The notes under the pieces: model-generated
The model's database searches: none
Told to the model about the DNA's origin: nothing
Seen by the model: only the letters and a program-made list of their open reading frames with translations
In this document: positions 41,608-52,482 of the stretch, in pieces
How the letters are laid out: each line of letters begins with the position of its first letter
How positions within the stretch are numbered: the stretch's first letter is position 1
Translations under genes and position numbers: made by a program
Assembly: GCF_025602895.1 (NCBI RefSeq)
Contig: NW_026516222.1
Coordinates: forward strand, 434,001 to 498,000
DNA: 64,000 bases
Direction: 5' to 3'
From: Polychytrium aggregatum
Lineage: Eukaryota; Chytridiomycota; Chytridiomycetes; Polychytriales

Positions 41608-42403
41608 TCACTTGGAGCTTTGCTTGTACATTTTCGTATCGAGGATTTGCACACCGCACATGGCACAGATGCCTGCAGATCGCCAGAGAGGCAGTGAGCG
41701 CAGGCATCTCAGGCAATCAGCTCCCATCCGTTGCTGCATCGCATCGAAGCGCTGGCGTTTCGGACATCCACCCCCCTTCGCCAGTCCTCGAACTCTTGGC
41801 TTTTCAATGGCCTCGCCGCGGTCGACTGAGAGAGTGCCGGTCGAACGCACAGCACCGCTTACCGTTCTTGTAGGCACACCCCTGGCAGTAAAACGAGCCC
41901 CGCTGGTGGACGTTCTGCTTGCAGATCCGGCACTTGGCCTCGTACGGGGAGAATTTTTGGCGGCTTCGGCCCGAAAGCAGCTTGTTCTCGTTGAGCTTGC
42001 GCCCGGACGAACCCACCTTGGCGTTCGAGGATCCTTCTTTCCAGGTGTCGGGCGCCGCCAGCGTCCCAAGCTTCCGTTCACCTGCATCGATAGGGCCGCT
42101 TGAGGGTTAAACTGTGTGGCGCTGCCAGGACGTTTGCTGCTCGCTGCCGATCACCCTCAGCGGGCTGCCTCTTGCGCAGATGCCCAAGCAGGAGTTTGTG
42201 TATTGGAGGGCATCGGCATCGGCATCGGCATCGGCATCGGCATCGGCATCGGCATCGGCATCGGCATCGGCATCGGCATCGGCATCGGCATCGGCATCGG
42301 CATCGGCATCGGCATCGGCATCGGCATCGGCATCGGCATCGGCATGCCCACCGAGCGGCCTTGCATCCATGCACAGCCGCAACTCACATTTAGCGCAGAC
42401 CAT
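41608..42403 (-). CDS. CRIPT: CRIPT, cysteine-rich zinc-binding protein
   Basis: Exons 42403-42388 (16 bases), 42081-41863 and 41672-41608 splice in phase to 99 residues. The product has the full CRIPT pattern: MVCAKCERKLGT at the start, [21 protein letters not shown], then paired Cys motifs [13 protein letters not shown] and CAMCG, ending [12 protein letters not shown]. Animal CRIPT is about the same length and binds PDZ domains through its C-terminus. The protein is broadly conserved in eukaryotes and associates with the minor spliceosome. The first exon holds only five full codons and is separated by a 306-bp intron, much of it a GGCATC array. It is divergent in neither length nor Cys spacing. 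Confidence 0.95.
42209..42344 (+). repeat. (GGCATC)n hexanucleotide array in CRIPT intron 1
   Basis: About 22 perfect GGCATC units. It is open in all frames, giving Ala-Ser, Gly-Ile and His-Arg dipeptides, but the flanking CRIPT exons join without it. Confidence 0.95.
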
Positions 42404-42622
42404 CGCGGGCCGGGGCGATCTGACGAAGGCGAAGCGGGACAGAGCAGGCGAGGGCGAATCATGCCAGTTTGTGTCACGCTGCCGATTCTGGAGGCGAGAT
42501 GCTGTTGACGGACACAACACATGCACTCCATTCTGTCTCCAGGCAGCCAGCGTACTTTGGAGGGGGGAATACACATGCGACAAGGGGGGGGGTGCCTATT
42601 GGGGTTGCTGCGACACAACAGT

Positions 42623-45514
42623 CTATTGCTCGATTTTGGTAGAGAGGGAGACCCCGCTGTCTTGGGGCCTCCTGCGTTTGCGCTGGCATGCACGGCACCG
42701 GCAGTTGCCCTCCTCATCGGAGCTTTCGCTCTCAGTACTGCCGCTGTCGCTGCTCGAGCTGCTGCTGGAGGAGGAGCTCGATGGCTGCAGAGCCGGCACT
42801 GTCGCAAGCAAGTCGATTCGCTGAAGCAGTGCCGCATAGTACTTCGGCTCTCGCTTGAGATCGTCTGACTCGCGAAAGTTGCCTTGGGAATACTCTTTCA
42901 GTCGCTGATAAAGCCGGTCGGCGAGCTTTGGCCGTGTGAAGCGGGTCTTGAGCCAGACGTACTCCAGATTGCCCCGCGAGCAGTAGTTCTGAGTGACCGC
43001 CAGCGCAAAGTCTGGGCACCGACGCATGATGGATTTATGAGCCACAGCACAGCAGGGTGAGGAGAGTTAGATCTGGCTGTCCGACAACGCTCGAGAACCA
43101 GCCACGCCTTCGCACCTTCTGTCTTGACACTCTGCCATCTCGGGTGCTGGATGTGATGCGGCGCGCTCACCGAGATTGATGACGACATGCCACCATCCTC
43201 CAGGCACGAATACGGTTTCTCCTGGGCGCTGCAGGATTTCGACAACGCCGAGCCGGTCCAGCAGCGTTTGCCCATTTTCGTCCCGGGTGCTCTCGGCAGC
43301 GAGCTGGGAATAAACACAGGCAAACCAGGTGGCGGCTTCGTGGTCGGGCAGACCGCGGGGTTCGATGATTTTGCGATCGACCTGAGGAGGGAAAAGTGCC
43401 CATCTGTGTGTTTGGGGTGATAGGGAAGCAAGTCGATGTCAGCAACATAAGAGTCTGTTGGCCATCGGTCGCTTGAGCACAGGAGCCCCAAGTTGGGGTA
43501 GCGAGAGATAATGGACGGTCGAGAACCATGGAGTACTCGGGATGCATGGACACCATTGGCTCAATGCATGGGATGCACGGGAATTGCAAGAAAGATGACA
43601 ACCACAGGAAGCGCGAGAGGCACGAGGATCGCGAGACACAGCATATCGCAGAGTGTACCGAAACCTACCTTTTGCTGCCAACCAGCAATGCATTCCACGC
43701 ACTCGTGCCAAGCGGGTCCTGTTGTGGAAGCGTTGCGTGAGGATGGGCATCCAACTGGGTCAGAATGATCAAGATCGATTACCCACTACAAGTGGTGAAA
43801 CACCGACCAGCCGTGAGCCACTATCGTCCGGCTTCGAGCAGGGCAGCGATATCGGGTCGAGGCAAAGTCCTCCATGGCAAGGACTGCTGCGTGTGAAAAC
43901 CATACCACATGGATGCCCGTTCCCGAGCGGGCAGGTCCCCAGACGACCCAGCGATGCGGCGGCCGCTTGCGTCCCGTCAGTCGAAACAAATCGTCCTCAA
44001 AGTACTTTGGAATTTTGTAGTCGCTCAAGAGCGACGCGGTCGGTGTCGACTCGGCCCAGGACGGATCGCCGCCGGTCGAGTCTGTTGGCTTTGGCCAGTC
44101 CTTCTGGGGCACTTGGCTCGGGCGGAGCTTGTTTTCTGAGTCCGGGTTCGCTGGTTGGCTGATCGTGCGACTGCTTGGTTCGCCCAGGATATCCAGACGA
44201 CTAGGGTTGGCCATATCGACAGCCACAAGCACTTTTTCTCGATCGATGCCGTTGCTGCGACTGGTTTCGCTCGTGTCTTGAGATGCGATTCCGGTTTCTT
44301 TACCGCTCGCCCAGTCGCCGATGCTTCCATCGATTCTGCTGCCGCCGTTCGTGTCTTGGTCGTCGAGCTTGGGCCGCTTCCGGGACTTGCCGGTGTTGTT
44401 GCGGCGTCGCTCGCCAAAGTTGGCATCGAATATGTACAGAGGCGAGTCGTCGGTGACGCCGTCGTGGTTGAGGGCATAGTGCAGGTAGTACTTCAGAGGC
44501 ATGTAGACGGGATCGCCGTCGTCGTCCTCGCCGACCTTGAACTTTTCAGAGTGGTATCGGTTGAACAGTTTCTTGAAGAGGCAGATCGCATCCCGCAGAA
44601 GTAACGCAGAAGTAACGCAGAAGCGCATATATACATGGGGTGAGCGAAGCCAGAGCGATCGATTGGCGCCAGCAATGTACCGCAGGCCGATATGCACCAG
44701 GGCACATTGCTACAGCGCCGGGTTGAATGGAAGGGGGAGGGGGCTTTACCTCGGCTGTCCATTCGGATTTTGCCGCCCAGTCGTCGACGGCGCCGGTGAT
44801 GACGACGGGCGTCGCCTGACTCTCGAAGCGTTCGACAAAGTCGTCCTCTGAGACGGCCGAGTAGTCGATCCGCTGGACGGTGTCGCGGCTGCTGTCGATT
44901 CCAAAGTCCATGTTACGGAGGTGCATCTTTTGCCACTCAAAGATGTCGAGTTCTGCGCAAGAAGGAGAGGTGGTCGTGACGGAGAGAGGGAGGAGTTGGG
45001 TTGAGTGGGAGGAAAGATGGAGGAAGGCACAAAGTATTGGTGGCGAATGACGCCGTTTTGCAAAATAGAGTCAGCGTCTGTATCATCGGAGGCAGGACGG
45101 CGTAGTTTTGGATGCCGTGAGCAACGGCGATTTGGTCCGCCATTGGAGCCGGCTGCGATCGGCGGGCAGATGAACCTGCGATTAGGCAGCAGGCACAGAC
45201 CGGTGCTGTTCCGTCATCGAGCCAGGCCGGCACGATCGCAGGCCCATTGTTCGTTCGTCCAGAGATGGCGATCGATGTGGGGGGGGGGCTTTCGCTGTCC
45301 TCGGGTTGCAGCGGAGGGCGAGGATGGAGGGAAGATTGAAGCCAAGGACAAGCCGTAGGAGCTAGGATGGGCTTGTGCAGTGACAGGGCGATGGACAGAA
45401 CGCACCAGATCGGGCGGCCAGCTTGGCCTTCTTGATCTTTTTCTCGAGGCGTTCTGGATTGACATCGGGCAACGAGATCCGCCGGATCGGAGCGCCGGCG
45501 TCGGTTCCGGCCAT
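42623..45514 (-). CDS. JMJD6-type JmjC oxygenase with a large insertion
   Basis: Six exons close in phase: 45514-45406, 44952-44750, 44571-43906, 43718-43669, 43403-43171 and 43011-42623 (549 residues). The basic N-terminus LEKKIKKAKLAARSG matches JMJD6. The JmjC core has FKVGEDDDGDPVYMPLKYYL, DDSPLYIFDANFGE, DYKIPKYFEDDLFRL, WVVWGPARSGTGIHVD (Fe ligands His and Asp), ALFPP, and PGETVFVPGGWWHVVINL (third Fe-ligand His). The tail has a Ser run and a basic segment. JMJD6 enzymes use Fe(II) and 2-oxoglutarate to hydroxylate lysines of splicing and chromatin proteins. An insertion of about 120 low-complexity residues sits between IFDANFGE and LLSDYKIPKYF, where animal JMJD6 has only a few residues. 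An upstream in-frame ATG at 45586 is possible. Confidence 0.94.
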
Positions 45515-46240
45515 CGGGGAGCGAGGATCTGGAAGGGATGGAGACGGAGGCGGGGGCAGACGGAGATGGTATCGAAGCCGAGGCAAACAGCGTGCGAGAG
45601 GGAAGGGTTGGCTCCGGTGGCTCTGGAGGGGGCAAGCGCAGACTGGGCCGTGGTGATGACTCGCCGAACATCATGGAAACAAAGGCGCGACGAGGGAAAT
45701 CGACGACCAGCCGGCGGACTGCGACGAAGCGATCACCGGACGCTTTCGAGCCAGCGGTGGTGCTGGCGCTGGGGTTCATGCATGAGTTCCTGAATACCCT
45801 ATATTCCGTATGAGGCTGACAGCAGAGGCAAACACAAACAGCTGCGAGGAAAACCGAAAATGAAGAAAATAGAAGCGAAGAGAACCAAGGGAGAGGACGA
45901 AAGGGCAAATAGAGCAGTGATAGAGAGGAGAGGAGAGAGAAGGCTGAGTGGTAGAGACATGCAACAATCGGTGATACGGAATCGGGTGGACCAAAAGGGT
46001 TTGACAGCAGCCGGCCTCTCCGCAAAATGGATGATGCTTTCGCTGGAAGGGAAGATCAACAAGAGATAATACAGGCCGCTGCTGTGACGCTTTTGGGTAG
46101 GAGAGGAGTGGAGCTGCACTACTTGATGGTCGAGCTCAGGGGGCGGCAGTCCAGACGAGGAGGGGAGGGTGCAAAATTACAGAGACGACATCGACGCCCT
46201 TGATCCTGGCACTGCAAAGAGATCGTCAAAGCAGCCGGGA
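45515..46240. other. Region between JMJD6 and the large disordered protein
   Basis: A long minus-strand frame crosses it (to 46025), but its content is low-complexity and overlaps JMJD6 exon 1 in a different frame. I do not call it a gene. It includes the JMJD6 5' flank. Confidence 0.35.
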
Positions 46241-49200
46241 TTACTTGCGCCGCAGCGTCCACCACTTGCGCTTGTCGTTCGAAGGCGTGTCGTTGAGGGA
46301 GGGCATGCTCTGCTTGCGCGAAACGCCCGACTGAGCCTCTGAGGCCCCGCTTCGGTCGCTCGCCTTGGAGAGGTTGCGGGGGAGAGTCGAGATCTCGGTT
46401 GGGGCCTGGTCCGAGAGCATAAAGGGCCGTCGGGCCGACTCGGAGAGCCCACCGTCGCCTCCATCGGCAGGGATGGATGGAAGCGGGTGGTGGCCCTTGG
46501 AGATCTTGCGTCCGTTCGAGGACATGTTCACCGCCATGGACGACATCGAGGTCGAGTGCATCAGCTGGCTCAGATGCGACAGACTTTGCTTGCGAGGCTG
46601 GCCCAAGCCCTTGCGTCCCCAGTTCTCGAACAGCGAAATGAGATCATCGACCTTGGTCGACTCTGGCTCGGGCAGCTCAGCTGTAGTCGTGCCACTGAGC
46701 GTGGACGAGGCCGAGCGCTGGCTGATCCAGCTGTGGTCACCATGGATTTGCTGTCGGTGCTGCTGCTGTTGCTGTTGCGGCGGGTGGGGCGAGCTCGGCG
46801 ACGACTTGACTCGGCTTGGGGGCACTGGGGCAATGGGCGATGGTGGAGTCGGAAGCGAAGTCGTCGATGCGGAAAAGTGAAAGACTCCATCGCCGCTCTT
46901 GAGACGGGCGACCTTGAGCCGCTTTAGGGTGCCAAAGAGCCCGCCTCGGGACTCGGGCCGTTCGGGCGAGTCGCTCGGTGACGGATCGCTCTTGGGCGTC
47001 CTTCCCAGTGTGCCGGGGGCAGAGACCGTGGTCATGACCTGCTCGGACATGGTGCGCTCGACATTGGGCACGGCGGGAGGCTCCTCCGGGTCGTTGGCTG
47101 CCATGGGCAGGGGCGTCGACGCTCGGTTGGGCCGCGCTGGAGGGGTGGCCGGCCGCTCGATTTCGGCGCTGAATCGCTTGTATCCAGAGCGCAGCGATGA
47201 CTGGGATGCCTTGACAAGGACCAAGTGAGTGGGGTCCACGGGGAGCACCGGCGTTGAGGCGTTCGATCGCTCGATAAAGGTGAGGTTGGATCCTCGGCGG
47301 GAATGCTGCCGGCCGAGGTTGGGTTCTTCGCCGATGATCTCAAAGAGCGCCTCGGGGACGACCGGGCGCTTGGTGTCGACCGACATCGCAGCCGGCGAGG
47401 CGGGAGTCCGCGGAAGAGAGGCGGCGAATATCGCAGTTGCCGCTGAAGCCGTGGAATCGGTGCGAAGCGGGGCCACAGGAGTTCCATCACCCCGGAATGC
47501 ACCGTCACGGATATCAAGCTTGGCAAGGGCAGGGCCAACGCTCGCGACAGGGGCTGGGAGATCCTGCAGAGGATCCGAAAGTTGGCCGGAGGCATCGGCG
47601 ATTTCGTCCTCTTCTTCTTCTCTTCCTCGCCCTTCTTCCGCTTCTTCTTCTTCTTCTTCTCTTCCTCGCCCTTCTTCCGCTTCTTCTTCTTCTTCTTCAT
47701 GGAGCACAGGTTGGACCTCAACGATGTACTGAGAAAGCACGGGACGGCTGGTGCTCTGGGGGGACTCGATGTCGATCCAGCCCTCGTCGTCGGCATCGTT
47801 GGGCGATGCGGGCGGTGGAGCTTCGCCCACGCTGCCGACGCTGCTGGCATTCTCGAGAATCATGCCGCTCTGGGACAAATGGTCGTCGTGGTTTGCGGGA
47901 GTGATGTCGTTGTCCTCGACGATGCGCGGCACGCCCAGGAGCGAATTAAGGTGTACCGAGGTGTTCTCGTCGATCCGGATGATGCGCTCGACCCCTTCAT
48001 CAACCGAGGTGATCTTGATGTCGATGGGCTTGGTGACGGGAATCATGGTGTTGGCCTTGATCATCTCGGCAGTGCTAGGGTCCTCGCCATTGGCGACCAA
48101 GGCCAGTCGGTCCAGATGTAACGACGAGCGATATACGCGGAAGGATGTGCTGATGCGATGAGGGCGGGCTGGCAGGTTGGCGACGGGGCTTTCTTCGCTT
48201 GGACCCTCCTCGATCGTGTCGATCTTGTGGTGATCGGACGGCACGAAGGGGATCGAGGCGCGGTTGAGACGCTGGGCTGGAACTGTAAGATTGGACGGCC
48301 GCCTGCCGCTCGCAGACGAGACCTTCCGCATGGGCACCGGGCTGAAGGTCTCGCCGACGATGCTCTTGCGATTCGGGCTGTTGTTGGCAACCACGGCGAC
48401 GAGCTGGTCGGCCAAAACATCGTAGACCGACGCTCGCTTGGGCTCCAGGCTGTCTCCGTACCGCGACGTCCTCTTGGGCTCCAGAGTGTCTCCGTACCGT
48501 GACACCCTTCGCGCCGACATGCGGCTCTTGCGGCGATCACCTTGGCTGCCTTGCGAGTAGGAGCGTGACTTGCGGTTCTCGGCGCCGAGACCGAGCCCGT
48601 GCGGCGGCACGGCATAAAAGTCCTCGTCCACAATCTCGCTAAGAGCAGCTGCATAGGCGCGACTGATTCGCTTGGCATAGCGCGAGGTGCGCTTGGCAGA
48701 GTTGGCGGTGCCGGACTTGTCCCGGCTCTGGACAATTGGGCGCTTCCGGCGGCTGATGGTGCCGGGCATGGCAAAGGGGTTGGACTCGCCGTGGGATCGT
48801 ACGCTGTCGCTGCCGGGCGTCTGGCTTCGCTGGGTGACCTTGCGGGTGATGGTCGGGGTGCGCGAGAGGTTGGTTGATGAGTCGCCAATGCCGAACGGGT
48901 TGGATTCGTTCACAGTGTTCGGGCCAGCGGCCAAATCGGTGCCATTGGGGGCCCGCTTCTGGCGCACGCGCTTGAGCGTCTCGGCGAGATAGCGCTCGTC
49001 CGGCTCGGGCGTGTTGGAGGTCTGGGTGTCGGCAGCAGGGACAGCGGCGGCCTGAGGCTGGGATATCGAACTGGCGATCGACGAGACACGCTCCATCGCA
49101 ACGGACTCTTGGGAAGGACGGACGTCATGCACAGCCAGGCGCGGGGTGGGAGCGGCAATCTCGGCTTGGGGCTGGGTGGCGACGACCGACGGAGGAATGT

Positions 49201-50724
49201 CGGGGACTTCGCTAGGAAGGCCGGCGCGGGTGTCATCGTCCAGCTTGGAGGCCGTGTTGGTGCGGCCCAGCACGATGTCTCGGAGCGCCTTCATGGTCGT
49301 CAGGGGCTGGAGGACCCAGTTGTCCAAGACAGGCTTCTCCATGCCAACGTCTTCCCACTGCGAGTCCTCCGATGTGTCCGAGGGAACGCGCTGCCCAGCA
49401 TCGGCCTCTGCACCAGCAGCGCCATTGCCAGCTTGCAGCTCGTCCTTGTGGGCCTCCTGCAGCTCGTGCTCCCTCATAAACTCGGCCTGCTCAAGCTCGT
49501 AGAGGCGTTGCTGTTCGAGGAAGAGCCGGGTCTGTCGCTCAAGCTTCTTCTTGAGCAGCTTGGCTCGCCCGTGCGAGTTGTCGATGATCTGGGCTGGAAA
49601 GCTTTCGTACTGGTACTCGCCCGACTCACGCACCGGCTTCCGCGCGCGACCCACAGGGGGATAGCTACGCGAATCGGTGGTGAGGGTCGAGACACGCCTG
49701 CCGTCGCGAGCACGCTCGTCCTCGTCGTCAGAGGGAGGATATGGGTTGAAGTGGCTGAACACGGAGCTGAACGAGTCGATCCGGCGCAGACCTGGAGCGT
49801 GGTAAACAAGGGTTCTTCGGCGACGGCCACTCGAGTTGTGGCTCTTGCGCCGCTGTTTCTGGTTGTCCGAGTATGCCTGGAGCTGCTGGGCGAGAGTCGA
49901 TGAGACTTCGAAGGCCTGGGGCCGTGGGACACCTGTGGAGGGGAGGGCAGAGGGAACCGTCAAGAACCGAGGCGAGATCGAAGCAGTTGGATGGGATGCA
50001 CGGCAACGGAGACACTGGGAGATTGAGGGTGTGGCTCCTGCGATACACCGCGTGCTCCCAAAGAGCATGGAAGCATGGATGGGCGGCTGATACAAGGGAT
50101 ATCGAAAGGGAGACCCAAGGGACACAGCGACACGATAGTCGAGCCAACGAGTGTCGCGATGCTTGAGCGGGCACTGCGGGAGACGGTGGGACACGGATAC
50201 TTACGCTTGTTGCTCCAGTCGCGAGCCATGGCGGGGACGTCGGGCACAGGCGGGGCATCAAAGAACTTGTCTTCCTCATGGTCGGTATGGAGCGAGGGCT
50301 CATATGTCCAGGACGTGGCACCGGTCTGCGACGGAATGCGAGCCATGGGTGTCGTGGGGACCGAGGGCTCGGGCAGCGGCTTGCTGCTCCAGCCGGGCGA
50401 GTCGTGGTGCTGATCGGCGTAGATGCGGACTTGTGCGGGGATCTGCGAGGCCGATACGCCCGAGGAGGTTCGGCTTCGTCCGCCATGGTTGTAGACAATG
50501 GATTTTCGATGTGCAGAGTGACTGCTGAAGGATTTTCTATGGTGTGAAGAAGCAGCGGAGCGTCTATGTGGGTTGCTTTGGCTGGAGACTGCTTTGGGGG
50601 GCTGCGAGAGGTCTAGGCGGGAGGTGGAGCGGCCATTCTGCTGTTGGTCGTCCTTGGACTGTCGCTTGGACGATATCTTTTGTTTTAAGGAGGAGACGAG
50701 TCTGCCGAATTTTGATGAGGACAT
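46241..50724 (-). CDS. Large Ser/Arg/Pro-rich disordered protein of unknown function
   Basis: Two exons, 50724-50205 and 49932-46241, join in phase to 1403 residues. I recognise no catalytic domain. The N-terminus MSSSKFGRLVSSLKQKISSK is basic and amphipathic. A predicted coiled coil rich in Lys, Glu and Gln (LLKKKLERQTRLFLEQQRLY) lies near residues 290-340. Further on are short repeats of KRTSRYGDSLEPKR type, an acidic tandem repeat, many Ser/Thr-Pro sites, and a basic C-terminus ending KRKWWTLRRK. This composition fits a phosphorylated scaffold or cytoskeleton-linked protein; that is inference. The frame stays open upstream of ATG 50724, so a longer start cannot be excluded. It is divergently placed from the WDR7-like gene. 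Confidence 0.75.
47600..47700 (-). repeat. Tandem Glu-rich coding repeat in the large disordered protein
   Basis: A block of about 54 bp is present twice in tandem, encoding E-runs interrupted by AEEGRGR. It keeps the reading frame. Confidence 0.8.
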
Positions 50725-52482
50725 TCTAGTGTTGGGTTGCTGTTCTGGAGCCGCAGGTGGATCCACGACTGCGGACGATTGAGATAACAGAGGCGGATGG
50801 GATGGAGGGCACACAGCAGGTGGGGATGATTGGGTCGTGACGGTTGATTGGACCGAAGGTACCAAGCGCAGCGAGGGCGAGGAAAGCGTGGGGTGAAGAG
50901 GTGTTGGCGAGCGACCGCCGACGGGAGGGCGCAGATGGGGAGGTGATTGTCGCACGGCAGAGGTATGGCGATATGGCGGGGGTTGGGGACGGGAGGGAAG
51001 TTGGGTGGAAGGAAATGGAAGCGCAAGCGGGGGTTGGCAGACGGGAGGGGGTTGCGAGCCAGGACGATATCGATGCGAGGATAGAAAGAAGGATGCATTT
51101 GATGGTTGGCGAGAGCAAGCGAGTTGAAGTGCGTCCACGGGCGGATGCGGATGAAGGACAGCGTGTTGGTGAAAGTCGGGTCGTTGGCGGGACGTTGATC
51201 GTTGCCGTTGGCGGCGACGGCGACCAGAGCGGCGTTGTTGGTGAGGGTGAGGTTGTGGTTGTTGATGAGAGTGAGGTTGTGGTTGCGGTTGTGGGCGAGG
51301 TGAGTCCAGCACACCCGCGATAGGATAAGCAGACATGTCCGACGCCGGCCAGGATTGTTGGTTTCCCATGGTTGCGGTTGATGCAAGGTGCCGGGGAGTA
51401 TCGGAATTGCCAGAGGACCGAGTTGGGAAGAAAGGACACAGAAGTCCAGGCAAAAGGGAACAGATGGACGGCAGAGGGAGACGGATTCGGTGAGCAGACA
51501 GAACAAATCAGATGAGCCGAGCGACGGGCCGGGTGACGAGCCAGGCGATATACCGGGCGATATACCGAGCGATGCGCCGGGGCGGGGGGGGGCACATTGC
51601 GAGACAGACGATGCGGTGGGTGAGCCAGGCGGCGTGCAAGATGGGTGCAAGGCCGGACATTTGCCACGAGGAGTCCTCTGTGGGAGCGGCAAACCATGTC
51701 CGGGGGCAAGGATGTTCGGGCAACAAGACATACCGAGGAGGGGATGGAGATGGGGGTTGAGGGATCGCCCGGTAGTTGTTAAGTTGCGATTGGTAGGCTG
51801 TGATGGGTGGGCTGTGATGGGTAGGTTGTGATTGGTAGATTGTGATTTATCGATTGAATCGGCGACGGCGTTGGATAAGCACTCGAATCGACGGCGTTGA
51901 ATGAACAGTCGGATCGACGGTGTTGAGTGAACAGTTGAATCGATGGATTCAACCACGTTCCGCAGCAGCTGTGGAGCAGCAGCAGCTCTATGTGGAGGAT
52001 GCCCGCGGAAGGCGATGAGGACTTCTGGAGGGAGGCGAGCAGGATCGATGAGGGCAAAGGAGACGAACGACGGCGGGGGGACCAACAGCTATTTCGGGCA
52101 GCAGCGACTGTGCACTGTCACTGTGGCGCTGTCGCTGTGCACTGTCACTGTGCTGCTGCCACTGTGCTGCTGTCACTGTGATTGCTGTACTGTGATTGCT
52201 GTCACTGTGCCCCATTGTGCTGCTGACCCTGCTTGCACTGCGCCGTCGCACAGCCTCTCTCGCCGCGCACCATGTCGCACACGCTTCCCGTGTCCATCGC
52301 ACGTGACATTGCACGTGACTATGCCAGGGTTGGCTCTCAAATCCCGTCCTCCACAACCACAACCGTCACAACCACAACCACAATCACAACCACAACCTCA
52401 ACACCCAACACCAGCACCGGCACCGGCCCAACGCTATCACCAACACCATCGCCAACACCGGCCAACACTGGTCCGTCCCGCC
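50725..52482. other. Divergent promoter region of about 1.76 kb
   Basis: It separates two divergently transcribed genes (start 50724 minus, start 52483 plus). It has GGTGATGAG-like and GCGATATACCGGGCGATATACC repeats (51540-51580), a GATTGGTAGGCTGTGATGG repeat at 51785-51840, CTGTCACTGTG repeats at 52113-52180 and CAACCACAA repeats at 52353-52400. Open frames across it are Pro/His/Asn-rich low complexity. No gene is supported. Confidence 0.45.

Noticed and set aside
42209-42344. Ala-Ser, Gly-Ile, His-Arg and Asp-Ala dipeptide frames over the GGCATC array
   Set aside because: Repeat-derived; the array is inside CRIPT intron 1.
44937-46025. A 362-residue minus-strand open frame
   Set aside because: Low-complexity Ser/Pro/Leu content overlapping JMJD6 exon 1 in a different frame; no domain.
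50685-52085. A 466-residue Pro/His/Asn-rich minus-strand open frame
   Set aside because: Overlaps the start region of the large disordered protein in another frame, contains short tandem repeats and has no domain.
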